Positions 17,789 through 25,745 are shown, numbered from the stretch's first letter. The stretch: DNA of 36,938 nucleotides from Bacteroidia bacterium (GCA_026391655.1 JAPLDR010000057.1:1-36938); one strand, 5' to 3'. Program-made: numbers and translations. Notes: generated by a model from the sequence alone, not told the origin.

Positions 17789-19618
17789 ATGAAAACAACT
17801 ATGAAGACAAAAATAATATTACTGTTAGGGGGTATATTTGCGTTATTCAGTGCATGTACCAAGTACCTGGATCCCTATCCAAACGGAGACCGCTCCGACG
17901 AAACCCTCTTTCAATATCAGGATATGGTACAAGGTCTTGTCGGGCAATGCTACGACAACATGCCGAGACTTTACAGTGACAACGAAGGTGCTTATCTTGA
18001 TATGGCTACCGACGACGCAGTATCAACAAGCCCTACTCATGCCATGCGTCGGTTGGCGGTTGGTTCGTTAACCACGGGAACTGATCCGTTTGCAACCTAT
18101 TGGGATCGCGATTATAAATCGATCAAACAGGTGAATATGTTTCTGAAAGGCCGTCGCGGGTTTAATACAAAATTCATTATCGTCCCGCGTCTGGACAGCC
18201 TTGTCCGTTACCGTTTGCAGGGTGAAGCTTTTGCCCTTCGGGCATGGTTTTACTGGGATTTGCTTCAGAAATTCGGAGGGAAGAGTATCAGTGGCAAAAT
18301 GCTGGGGATTCCTTTGACCCTTGAACCCATCGACATCAACACTGAAATCAACCTTCCGCGCGATACTTACGACGATTGCGTGAAGCAGATTATCGCCGAC
18401 TGCGATTCCGCACTTAAATATTTTAATCCTCCGAAACTTCCATCCTTTATGGCGCACCGCGACTTCCTGGTTCCCATCGCTTCCGACCGCGTTTATGCTG
18501 GTGGTCGTTATTGGGGGAAACTTGATGGAATCACCATGATTGCCCTTAAATCGAATGTTTACCTTACGTGGGCAAGTCCGTTATTCAATTCAGGTAATGT
18601 TGTAGCGCGTTGGGACTCAGCCGCTGTAAATGCTAAAAAAGTAATGGATTTCAAACTAAAGGTCGACAACGTATCGGGTGGATTTACCACAGCCAAAGTA
18701 GTCAACTGGACCGATCCAAACTCTCCGGAAATTGTCTATTCAGCACGTTTTACAGCTTCGAATGATGCAATGGAGCGGATGTTCTATCCGGGCGGATTCC
18801 AGGGAAATGGAGTGATAGGTGCTACACAGGAACTTGTTAATGCATTCCCGATGAAAAACAGCTATCCGATCACCGACTCAAGAAGCCTTTATAGCGCCAC
18901 CGATCCATATGCAAATCGCGACCCAAGGTTTTACAGCCTTATATTTTATAATGCTGCACAGGTTAAGAGGATTACGACAAATGCGCTGATGTACACCATT
19001 GAGAGCAATGCTAATGGTGGAAAAGATGCTGCCGGGGTTAAACCGACCAATAGCCTTACCAATTACTACATTAAGAAGTACGTCTATATGGGTACGAACT
19101 GGGCAGATGCTTCAATTCAAAGGGCATCTCATGTTAAGATGTTTATCCGTTGGTCGCATATGGTATTGAACTTTGCCGAAGCTGCCAATAAAGTGGTTGG
19201 GCCAACCGACGCAGCCAAATACGGACTTTCAGCGAAAACCGCGATTCAGTACCTGCGCACTCGTAATACCTACGATAATGCAACATTGTATACGGTTGCG
19301 AATGATCTTTACCTGAATGAGGTATCGCTGGATGCTGTTAAATTCGACGATTTTATAAAAAACGAACGGAGAATTGAGACTTGTTTCGAAGGGACGCGTT
19401 TCTTTGATATGCGCCGCTGGTCAACCAATCTCACCGACCTGAATAAAGCAGTTCATATGGCTGAGATCCAGAAAAACACTGACGGAACTTATACCTATAA
19501 CCTGAACAAAGAGGCTGAGGTGCGCGCTTTTAAATCGGCCTATCTGCCCATTCCTTACAACGATATATTAAGGATGAGTAAGCTGGAGCAAAATGCAGGT
19601 TGGGAAGCATGGAAATAA
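17789..19618 (+). CDS. SusD/RagB family nutrient-binding lipoprotein (susD3)
   Basis: Partner of susC3. The 609-residue lipoprotein has a signal peptide ending in ALFSAC (Cys23) followed by TKYLDPYPNGDRSDETLF. The SusD core helix is seen in RLQGEAFALRAWFYWDLLQKFGG (about 139-161), and the C-terminal HMVLNFAEAANKVVGP and ERRIETCFEGTRFFDMRRW blocks match SusD2 in kind but not closely in sequence. The two pairs are therefore more likely two separately recruited pairs than a recent duplication. The start codon directly follows the susC3 stop. The ligand is unknown. Confidence 0.94.
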   Translation: MKTTMKTKIILLLGGIFALFSACTKYLDPYPNGDRSDETLFQYQDMVQGLVGQCYDNMPRLYSDNEGAYLDMATDDAVSTSPTHAMRRLAVGSLTTGTDPFATYWDRDYKSIKQVNMFLKGRRGFNTKFIIVPRLDSLVRYRLQGEAFALRAWFYWDLLQKFGGKSISGKMLGIPLTLEPIDINTEINLPRDTYDDCVKQIIADCDSALKYFNPPKLPSFMAHRDFLVPIASDRVYAGGRYWGKLDGITMIALKSNVYLTWASPLFNSGNVVARWDSAAVNAKKVMDFKLKVDNVSGGFTTAKVVNWTDPNSPEIVYSARFTASNDAMERMFYPGGFQGNGVIGATQELVNAFPMKNSYPITDSRSLYSATDPYANRDPRFYSLIFYNAAQVKRITTNALMYTIESNANGGKDAAGVKPTNSLTNYYIKKYVYMGTNWADASIQRASHVKMFIRWSHMVLNFAEAANKVVGPTDAAKYGLSAKTAIQYLRTRNTYDNATLYTVANDLYLNEVSLDAVKFDDFIKNERRIETCFEGTRFFDMRRWSTNLTDLNKAVHMAEIQKNTDGTYTYNLNKEAEVRAFKSAYLPIPYNDILRMSKLEQNAGWEAWK

Positions 19619-19638
19619 ATATTAAAAAACAGACAGAT

Positions 19639-20610
19639 ATGAAAAAAGTATTAATTGTTTTAATTCTTGCGGCAACCCTGGTTTCGTGCTATAAGAGTTA
19701 CATAGAGGACTTCACCTACGACAGCATTTATTTTCCTTACCAGATTGATGTTCGTACATTCGTTGTCGGCGAGGGGATGAAAATAGAGGTCGGTGCGGCT
19801 TTAGGCGGTGTAAGAGATAACACGAGAGATCGTACTGTTGCGTTTTCACTCGACAACACGCTGGTTTCTCCGGCCACGCTGACCCTGATGAAGGCAGGCG
19901 CTCAGTATATCAAAGATGCTGTTGCACCCGTTACTACGCTTACGCCGCTTCCTGCTAATTATTTTACGTTGAGCGACAACAGCAAAATGGTAATTAAGGC
20001 CGGAACCTATGTGGGTACCGTGGTGATGAAGGTTGACTCTGCCCTTTTCTGCGCAGATCCGAAAACGCTGTTTGCCAACTACGCTATACCATTCTACATC
20101 AACACCGCCGACGCTGATACTCTTCTTCAGTCGAAAAGATCAAACGTAATCGGTGTTAAATATGAGAATATGTTGTTTGGAAACTATTGGCATGGCGGAG
20201 TGACAACAGAGAAAACTCCTACAGGAACAGTTGTTTCGACAGTTGCCTATTACACTGCAGTAAATCAGCCTGAAAATAAAGTCTGGAAATTGAAAACTGT
20301 TGCCCCGAATGCGTTGGTTACTAACGGATACGCCGATCAGACCACAGCAAAAGATGAAATGAAACTGACCCTCGATGGTACTAATATTGTTGTAAGTACC
20401 AATGCAGGTTCTACCTTTGCAGTAGTACCCGATGGCGCCAGCACTTTTAACAGGGCTAAGTTGTTACAAAACAGAAAAATACTACTGAGTTACAAGTATG
20501 TAAATGCCGCAGGAAATACTTGTTTCGCACAGGATACACTTACCTTCCGTAACAGGGTCCGTGATGGTGTCAACGAATGGCAGGACGAAAATCCGGCTAA
20601 CTATAAATGA
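19639..20610 (+). CDS. Putative surface lipoprotein with DUF1735-like N-terminal domain
   Basis: Last gene of the operon, 323 residues from the ATG at 19639. An upstream in-frame ATG at 19600 lies inside susD3 and would spoil the signal peptide. The signal peptide ends in AATLVSC (Cys17). Next comes YIEDFTYDSIYFPYQIDVRTFVVGEG, typical of proteins with a DUF1735 (BT_3987-like) N-terminal domain, where the domain spans roughly residues 20-140. The C-terminal half is rich in beta strands with no family I recognise. Proteins of this kind in SusCD operons are usually cell-surface glycan-binding accessory lipoproteins, which is the best guess here. The gene follows susD3 by 20 bp and is closed by the terminator at 20637-20669. 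Confidence 0.8.
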   Translation: MKKVLIVLILAATLVSCYKSYIEDFTYDSIYFPYQIDVRTFVVGEGMKIEVGAALGGVRDNTRDRTVAFSLDNTLVSPATLTLMKAGAQYIKDAVAPVTTLTPLPANYFTLSDNSKMVIKAGTYVGTVVMKVDSALFCADPKTLFANYAIPFYINTADADTLLQSKRSNVIGVKYENMLFGNYWHGGVTTEKTPTGTVVSTVAYYTAVNQPENKVWKLKTVAPNALVTNGYADQTTAKDEMKLTLDGTNIVVSTNAGSTFAVVPDGASTFNRAKLLQNRKILLSYKYVNAAGNTCFAQDTLTFRNRVRDGVNEWQDENPANYK

Positions 20611-20636
20611 TTAGGGTAATTTAGATTTATCATTAA

Positions 20637-20669
20637 GGGTGGAAAACTTCGGTTTTCCACCCTTTTTTT
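20637..20669 (+). terminator. Rho-independent terminator of the double susCD operon
   Basis: A perfect 11-bp stem, GGGTGGAAAAC (20637-20647) with GTTTTCCACCC (20652-20662), closes a TTCG tetraloop and is followed by seven T residues (20663-20669). It lies 26 bp after the last stop codon. Confidence 0.95.
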
Positions 20670-20711
20670 GTCGTAATAATTTCAGGTCATAACCGCGATT
20701 GCAAATCACTT

Positions 20712-20776
20712 ACCTCGTAGAGGTTTAGGTATTGTAGCAACATCGTAATCAAGGATATCCATTACCGCGTAGCGGT
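20712..20776. repeat. Pair of REP-like palindromes
   Basis: ACCTC-GTA-GAGGT (20712-20724) and ACCGC-GTA-GCGGT (20764-20776) are 13-nt inverted repeats of the same plan (5-bp arms, GTA centre), 39 nt apart. They lie in the convergent gap 20670-20916 between the operon terminator and the anti-sigma gene. The rest of that gap holds nothing I recognise. They resemble short interspersed palindromes common in Bacteroidota intergenic DNA. Confidence 0.5.
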
Positions 20777-20916
20777 TAAACATTATATTCCTTTTGCGTT
20801 GTTAATTTTTTCATCGCACAACAGTTTGAACTGATCCGTTTTATGCGCCAAACCACCAAGAGGATCAAAAATGAATAAATAGGATATTGTGTTAATTCTG
20901 ATTTGAACATCAGACC

Positions 20917-21960
20917 TTACCTGTTCACCGGAATTAAAAAGGCGAGTAAGCGGGAGTTATAAGAAACCGATTTTACAACACCATCATTCCCTTTTCGTGC
21001 GGTTAGCCTTTTCCCTGATAGCCTGGCAAACAGTTGTAATCCTGACAATCCCAGGTGCTCTGTGGACAAAATTTCACGATCGTCGCTTTTGCGGATAGCA
21101 GCCAACTGCACTTTTAATAATTTAGAGAGCTCAAGGTCTTCGGAGGTCAGTGCCGGATCTTTAAGGGTCATCACCGCTAATTCGATATCGTCAGGTTGTC
21201 CGAAATTGATGCCTTGTGGTTTCAACAGCGAAGGTTCTGGTTCGGGAGCTCGTAAATTCTGAGTTGGTAACACTTTCTTTTCAGATTTCTGTCCCGTAGG
21301 TTTCGTTTTTTGTTTGATGGGAAAATTTGCCGGTAATTTCTTTGGCATCAAAGCAGGGGTAGTTTTTTCCAAAATTTTCTCATCAGATTTTACTTTTCCC
21401 CCGGGTACAACGATGCTTTTAGGGCTTTTATTTTTAAAATCATCAACCAGTTGCGAAAATTTAGGTTGTATTTCGTTATGGGGTTGAAAAAGCAGGTAAG
21501 CCAACAACAATACCGCGGCGGCAGAAGCTATTTTGATCCATAATGGAAGGATGGTTACTCTCCTCTTGAGTTGTTCTTTATTCCCGTAAACAATAGCGTT
21601 GTCGGCTACCAGTTTCAATTTTCCAAACTGTTCAGCCTCAGCAGCGCTGGTCGAATTTTCGGAAAGGAATACCTCAAAGTTTATCCGTTCACCTAACGAC
21701 AGGTCTCCTTCGTAATAGGCCACAGCTCGTTCCCCGAATACAACCTGCTGATCGTTGATTGTCTTTTTGAGCTCATCCTTTGAGTCAAACAGGATGGTTT
21801 TATCAGTTTCAAGCATTACCAAATCAGCCATATCAAGCTCTTTGGCCAGATCGGGATTGTTCTTCAGAAATACGCGAAATTCGTCCTTTAAGGAAAACTC
21901 CAGATTTCCTTCAAGAAAATCAAGAAACCAACTTTCGTAATTTGACCTGGTAATCTTCAT
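20917..21960 (-). CDS. Putative membrane anti-sigma factor with duplicated N-terminal module
   Basis: Partner of the ECF sigma factor just upstream: one base separates the sigma stop from the ATG at 21960. The open frame extends back to a GTG inside the sigma gene, but the ATG is preferred. The 347-residue protein has a cytoplasmic N-terminus made of two repeats. FLEGNL..DEFRVFL at about 12-66 is echoed by YYEGDL..INFEVFL at about 78-133, both ending in a Lys-rich KDELKK/KEQLKR. One membrane segment follows (about 141-158), then a Pro/Lys-rich periplasmic region. The C-terminal third is not recognised. It has neither a FecR domain nor a zinc-binding motif, so it is not a standard FecR or ZAS protein. 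The anti-sigma role is inferred from topology and coupling. Confidence 0.7.
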   Translation of the reverse strand: MKITRSNYESWFLDFLEGNLEFSLKDEFRVFLKNNPDLAKELDMADLVMLETDKTILFDSKDELKKTINDQQVVFGERAVAYYEGDLSLGERINFEVFLSENSTSAAEAEQFGKLKLVADNAIVYGNKEQLKRRVTILPLWIKIASAAAVLLLAYLLFQPHNEIQPKFSQLVDDFKNKSPKSIVVPGGKVKSDEKILEKTTPALMPKKLPANFPIKQKTKPTGQKSEKKVLPTQNLRAPEPEPSLLKPQGINFGQPDDIELAVMTLKDPALTSEDLELSKLLKVQLAAIRKSDDREILSTEHLGLSGLQLFARLSGKRLTARKGNDGVVKSVSYNSRLLAFLIPVNR

Positions 21961-21961
21961 T

Positions 21962-22447
21962 TTATACAACACTTTGAATTTGTCCGATATAACTTTTCAA
22001 AAAGATTCGCGCACGGTAGATATATACTTTTACCTGGACCTCGGTTATTCCCGTTATTCCACTGATTTCGCGGTACGAATAACCTTCATAATCGCGTAAC
22101 ATGACAACAGATCGTTGTATTTCGGGCAGCCGTTGCACCGCCTCGTGCAGCACCTCCTGAAGGTCGGTATAATCATGATGAACACTGGGTTCTGCAACTT
22201 TCTTCCAGTCGAGCGAAGTCTCATGCTTCGCTTTTCGGATGTAGTCGATCATCGTATGATGAGCCGTTGTAAACAAATAGGCTTTAACCTTTTCGGCATC
22301 AATATTTTCACGATGCATCCACATTTTCTCATAACAATCCTGAATAATGTCCCTCGATTTCTCAGAATCGGAGATATTCTTCAGTACGAATCGGTAAAGC
22401 CCGTCAGCCCACGTATCAACAGCCCGGTTATAGTCTTTAATCGTCAT
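21962..22447 (-). CDS. RNA polymerase ECF-type sigma factor
   Basis: A 161-residue ECF sigma factor. Region 2 (about 5-75) holds SRDIIQDCYEKMWMHRENI and AYLFTTAHHTMIDYIRKAKHE; region 4 (about 100-155) holds LPEIQRSVVMLRDYEGYSYREISGITGITEVQVKVYIYRAR. The open frame can be extended to a TTG at 22522, but that codon falls on the edge of the repeat at 22520-22702 and adds 25 residues unlike the family. The ATG at 22447 gives the usual N-terminus (MTIKDYNRAVDTWADGLY). It is coupled to the putative anti-sigma gene downstream, and no susC lies beside it, so this pair probably governs an envelope or stress response rather than one transporter. Confidence 0.92.
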   Translation of the reverse strand: MTIKDYNRAVDTWADGLYRFVLKNISDSEKSRDIIQDCYEKMWMHRENIDAEKVKAYLFTTAHHTMIDYIRKAKHETSLDWKKVAEPSVHHDYTDLQEVLHEAVQRLPEIQRSVVMLRDYEGYSYREISGITGITEVQVKVYIYRARIFLKSYIGQIQSVV

Positions 22448-22519
22448 CTTTTCAGTTAAGCCTTCTAAATCATAAGACGCATGAAATGATGGATTGTTAC
22501 AGCTGATCGAATTTTTTTT

Positions 22520-22702
22520 CAAAAATGAGTTAATTAATCAGAATCAGCAAATCCCCCCTGGCCCCCCTTTTGGGAAAGGGGGAGTTCGTTCAAGGACAAT
22601 TGTTATTCTCAATATAATTGTCTAAACACAAGTATTTATTGGGATATCAATCTGATTTTGAATGGCTCCCCCTTTGGAAAAGGGGGAATACAAAGGAGAT
22701 TT
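22520..22702. repeat. Repeat element, copy 1 (MITE-like, with internal hairpins)
   Basis: A 183-bp unit that recurs in direct orientation at 23213-23390. The core (22549-22702) has inverted ends: its left end AAATCCCCCCTGG..AAAGGGGGAG matches the reverse complement of its right end. Each end carries its own hairpin with an 8-bp CCCCCTTT/AAAGGGGG stem and a 3-4-nt loop. The element reaches the end of the DUF559 pseudogene stop codon and lies 73 bp upstream of the sigma start codon, so it may have displaced that gene's upstream region. Confidence 0.85.
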
Positions 22703-23090
22703 TCACGATGGTGAAAGAGTAACATTCTTCTCGAGAGATTCAACGGCATAGCTTATTTTCTCAACGACATCATCAAGTCGATAAACAACTTCGACTTCTG
22801 AAAACCTTAGAACTTCATTTCCCAATCCTTCAAGAAAGTTCTGTCTAATAAGATCTGATTCTGATTTAGAAAGATGAGAACTACCATCAATCTCAATAAT
22901 CAGGTTGAGCTTTCTGCAAATAAAGTCAACAACATAATCTCCAAGAGGATATTGTCTGTTAAACTGATATCCATACATCTTTCGTGCTTTTAAAGCAAAA
23001 ACCACAATATGCCTCCCCTTTTGTTCCTTCATTGCGTAATCTACGCGCGAAAGGTTTAAGGTTTCTATTATACTGAATTGGGTGTTTCAT
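22703..23090 (-). pseudogene. DUF559 (Vsr/PD-(D/E)XK-like endonuclease fold) gene, frameshifted
   Basis: The C-terminal part reads openly (22703-23032) and contains GYQFNRQYPLGDYVVDFICR followed by LNLIIEIDGSSH, the D..ExDG core of DUF559 proteins related to Vsr-type nucleases. The N-terminal part lies in another frame, from an ATG at 23090, and encodes MKHPIQYNRNLKPFARRLRN followed by EGTKGEA, the usual N-terminus of this family. The frames meet in the T5 run at about 22996-23000. One extra net base breaks the expected LW..ALKARK segment, which now reads YCGF. Reconstructed length is about 128 residues, normal for the family. An internal start at 23032 would omit the conserved N-terminus. 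Either the gene is dead or the run holds a sequencing error. It sits between two direct repeats. Confidence 0.85.
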
Positions 23091-23212
23091 TACTTTGCCA
23101 TTCTAACAAACTGAGAATAAAATTACGCATAAACTTTATTCCAAAATTTGATTGTAAAGAGGTTAATTTCCAAATTGTACAATATGCCCGGTCTTCAGGT
23201 CGGATTTCTTTC

Positions 23213-23390
23213 CAAAAATGAGTTAATCAGAATCAGCAAATCCCCCCTGGCCCCCCTTTTGGGAAAGGGGGAGTTCGTTCAAGGACAATTGTTATTCTAA
23301 ATATAATTGTATTAACACAAGTTTTTATTGGGATATCAATCTGATTTTGAATGACTCCCCATTTGGAAAAGGGGGAATACAAGGGGATTT
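23213..23390. repeat. Repeat element, copy 2
   Basis: A 178-bp direct repeat of 22520-22702. It differs by a 4-bp TAAT deletion near the left end, one further 1-bp deletion and a few substitutions, one of which weakens the right-hand CCCCCTTT hairpin arm (CCCCATTT). It includes the same ~29 bp of sequence outside the inverted ends, so the duplicated unit is larger than the inverted-repeat core. The 122 bp between it and the pseudogene start, and the stretch 23391-23445, hold nothing recognised. Confidence 0.85.
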
Positions 23391-23445
23391 ACTAATTCAA
23401 ATAACAGGCAACCTATTTTAGGAATATACACTTACTTTCAAATTT

Positions 23446-23479
23446 AAAACCGCGAAAACTCTTCGTTTCCGCGGTTTTT
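23446..23479 (-). terminator. Terminator-like hairpin downstream of the S41 protease gene
   Basis: AAAACCGCGAAAAC (23446-23459) pairs with GTTTCCGCGGTTTT (23465-23478), with one mismatch in 14 bp and a 5-nt loop. T runs occur on both strands, T5 on plus and T4 on minus. The nearest gene that needs it is the minus-strand protease, about 65 bp away. Confidence 0.7.
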
Positions 23480-23488
23480 ATCGAAGAA

Positions 23489-23539
23489 TTAGTGAAGGCA
23501 TGACTTCTTCATGATTTGAACAAGTCAGGCCTTCACTAA
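23489..23539 (-). other. Long imperfect hairpin just after the S41 protease gene
   Basis: TTAGTGAAGGCATGACTT (23489-23506) pairs with AAGTCAGGCCTTCACTAA (23522-23539): 18 bp with a single mismatch and a 15-nt loop, starting 5 bp after the protease stop codon. There is no T tract on the minus strand, so it looks more like an mRNA 3' end stabiliser than a terminator. Its function is inferred. Confidence 0.55.
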
Positions 23540-23544
23540 AAATG

Positions 23545-25173
23545 CTAATTCGATTGTACGAGAAGATCCTTCTTATCCAATGCTTTGATGGCTTCAATAA
23601 GTGTCGGATCAATTTTACTGATCACCGAATAAAAGCCCACCTCTCCGATAATATTCCGGGATATGTAAGCCATTAATTGGGTCTTCAGGATTTTTCCGGA
23701 AGTCGCTAAACCTTTTGGATCAGTTGCAATTCCCTTCCTGGCAGCATATTCTGCAAACAATGACAGAATTTTCCGCTGCAATAAATAGGTCTCAAAATCC
23801 TTCCCTGTTTTCAGCTTTCCGAGTTCGTCACGGTATTTATCCGAATACTCGAACGCAAACTGATATACAAGTCCTTTCTGGGTGATCTTGCCATAATAAC
23901 CTGAAAAACCTGTGGTATCAGCAGCAACGAAAATATCGGGCATGATTCCGCCGCCGCCATAAACGACTCTTTTCATACGCGTATAATATTTCAGCGTGTC
24001 GCTGTAGTGGATACTGTCCTTTTGTTCAAACTCACCATGAGCATACCGACGACTGATATCGCCATAATAATCATCCAGCCCCTTAATATAAGATTTTTGA
24101 ATGCAACGTCCTGCAGGTGTATAATATCGGGCAACTGTTAAACGCATAGCAGAACCATCATAAAATGGGATTTGCTCCTGTACAAGGCCCTTGCCAAAAG
24201 TGCGCCGACCGATAATTGTCCCCCGATCGTTATCCTGAATTGCCCCTGCAAAAATCTCACTTGCCGATGCTGAATATTCATCAACGAGCACAACAACTTT
24301 CTTCCCAAAATACTTTCCTTTCTTATCGGCATTGAAGGTTCTTTTGGGCTGCGTACGACCCTCGGTATAAACAACCAACTCTCCATTATCGAGAAATTCG
24401 TTTACCATTTTTATGACGGCACCCAGATAACCACCCGGATTACCACGCAAGTCGATAATGATCTGATCGGCACCAGCCTTGTCAAGCTTGTTTAAGCCGT
24501 TTATAAATTCCTCATAGGTCTTTTCGGCAAACCGTCCCACTTTGATATATCCTATCTTATTGTCAATCATATAGCTGACATCAATACTGGTAAGTGGTAT
24601 CTCGCCTCTTTTAATTTCGAAAGGGATAAGTTCCGCAAATCCTTTACGAGCTATACTAACATTCACTTTAGTTCCTTTCTCGCCGCGAAGCTTTTTAAGC
24701 ACCTTTTCATTGGTTACTTTAACACCGGCCATAATGGAGTCGTTAACTTTTACAATACGATCGCCGGCTCTGATCCCCAGCTTTTGTGAGGGGCCACCCG
24801 AAATAACATCGATCACCATTATTGTATCGTTCTGAATTGAAAACTGTACGCCTATGCCGCTGAAATTTCCGGACATCTCTTCGCTGACTTCCTGCATATC
24901 TTTGGCAGGAATATAAACCGTGTGAGGGTCGAGTTGCTTAAGCATCTCCGGGATGGCAGCCTCAACGATTTTTTTTGAATCAACCGTATCGACATAATTC
25001 TCATCAATAAGATTCATAATCAATCCCACTTTGCCGGCACTATTTGCAGGAGTTGTCCTGGTGCTCAGTTGCATCCTGCTTTGGAGTTTTGCTCCAAGAA
25101 AAATACCGACAATTACGGCTACAGCCAAAAAAACCGGCATCCAAATCACTATTTTCCGAGTTCTGTTATCCAT
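23545..25173 (-). CDS. S41 family C-terminal processing peptidase (CtpA/Prc type)
   Basis: Periplasmic serine protease with a Ser-Lys dyad that trims or degrades envelope proteins. The 542-residue protein has an N-terminal membrane anchor or signal (about 9-29) and a helical region with the DPHTVYIPAKDM segment (82-93). A PDZ domain (about 100-180) follows, then the S41 catalytic core. In the core, EYSASASEIFAGAIQD (299-314) gives the nucleophile Ser303 and a conserved Asp314, and TFGKGLVQEQ gives the general base Lys328. The 25-residue Ser-Lys spacing equals that of E. coli Prc. The remaining C-terminal ~180 residues are helical, as in Bacteroidota homologues. It follows the dCMP deaminase gene by 48 bp and is probably co-transcribed with it. 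Confidence 0.93.
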   Translation of the reverse strand: MDNRTRKIVIWMPVFLAVAVIVGIFLGAKLQSRMQLSTRTTPANSAGKVGLIMNLIDENYVDTVDSKKIVEAAIPEMLKQLDPHTVYIPAKDMQEVSEEMSGNFSGIGVQFSIQNDTIMVIDVISGGPSQKLGIRAGDRIVKVNDSIMAGVKVTNEKVLKKLRGEKGTKVNVSIARKGFAELIPFEIKRGEIPLTSIDVSYMIDNKIGYIKVGRFAEKTYEEFINGLNKLDKAGADQIIIDLRGNPGGYLGAVIKMVNEFLDNGELVVYTEGRTQPKRTFNADKKGKYFGKKVVVLVDEYSASASEIFAGAIQDNDRGTIIGRRTFGKGLVQEQIPFYDGSAMRLTVARYYTPAGRCIQKSYIKGLDDYYGDISRRYAHGEFEQKDSIHYSDTLKYYTRMKRVVYGGGGIMPDIFVAADTTGFSGYYGKITQKGLVYQFAFEYSDKYRDELGKLKTGKDFETYLLQRKILSLFAEYAARKGIATDPKGLATSGKILKTQLMAYISRNIIGEVGFYSVISKIDPTLIEAIKALDKKDLLVQSN

Positions 25174-25221
25174 CTTAATCTATTAATATCATGAGAAAAA
25201 ACCATTAATAATACTATCTTA

Positions 25222-25656
25222 TCAGTGAAGCTCAACCTTGACGATCTCCACTTTAGCTCTTTCGAGCAATTCGACACCATCGTTCATATGATAGGGTTCC
25301 GAAAAAACAACCCTTTTAATTCCGGCCTGAATAATCAATTTAGAACATTCGAGACATGGCGACGAAGTAACATATAACGTTGCACCTTCGCTACTGTTGT
25401 TCGACTTGGCAACCTTTGTTATAGCATTTGCTTCCGCATGAAGAACATAAGGCTTCGTCTTATCGTTTTCATCTTCACAGACATTCTCGAATCCCGAAGG
25501 AGTGCCGTTATAACCATCGGATATAATCATTTTATCCTTTACTAGAAGGGCTCCAACCTGACGACGCGTACAATACGAATTTTCGGACCAAATCATAGCC
25601 ATTCTCAGATAACGTTCATCCAACTTCAATTGTTTTTCAATATTCGGAACACCCAT
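25222..25656 (-). CDS. Deoxycytidylate (dCMP) deaminase family protein
   Basis: Zinc enzyme predicted to convert dCMP to dUMP, feeding dTMP synthesis in the cytoplasm. The 144 residues from the ATG at 25656 contain the zinc motif HAE (73-75, with Glu75 as proton shuttle) and PCLEC (Cys101, Cys104). The conserved N-terminal segment TRRQVGALLVKD and the DGYNGTPSGFENVCED loop are typical of ComEB/dCMP deaminases rather than of cytidine or guanine deaminases. The open frame extends three codons to a TTG, but ATG gives the usual start. The deaminase and S41 peptidase genes are adjacent in other Bacteroidota as well, by my recollection; no functional link is known to me. Confidence 0.92.
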   Translation of the reverse strand: MGVPNIEKQLKLDERYLRMAMIWSENSYCTRRQVGALLVKDKMIISDGYNGTPSGFENVCEDENDKTKPYVLHAEANAITKVAKSNNSSEGATLYVTSSPCLECSKLIIQAGIKRVVFSEPYHMNDGVELLERAKVEIVKVELH

Positions 25657-25745
25657 ATCAATCAAATTATATAATCGTCAAAAGTAACAGAAAATGTCAA
25701 TGAATTAACCTTTGATTTTTGTTAACAATACATAAAATTGAATGC

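Noticed and set aside
21962-22522. Longer sigma factor starting at 22522
   Set aside because: The codon there is TTG at the edge of the repeat element, and the extra 25 residues do not look like sigma region 1 or 2. ATG at 22447 fits the family.
22520-23390. CRISPR array
   Set aside because: There are only two long copies, 693 bp apart, with a gene between them; no short regularly spaced repeats and no cas genes.
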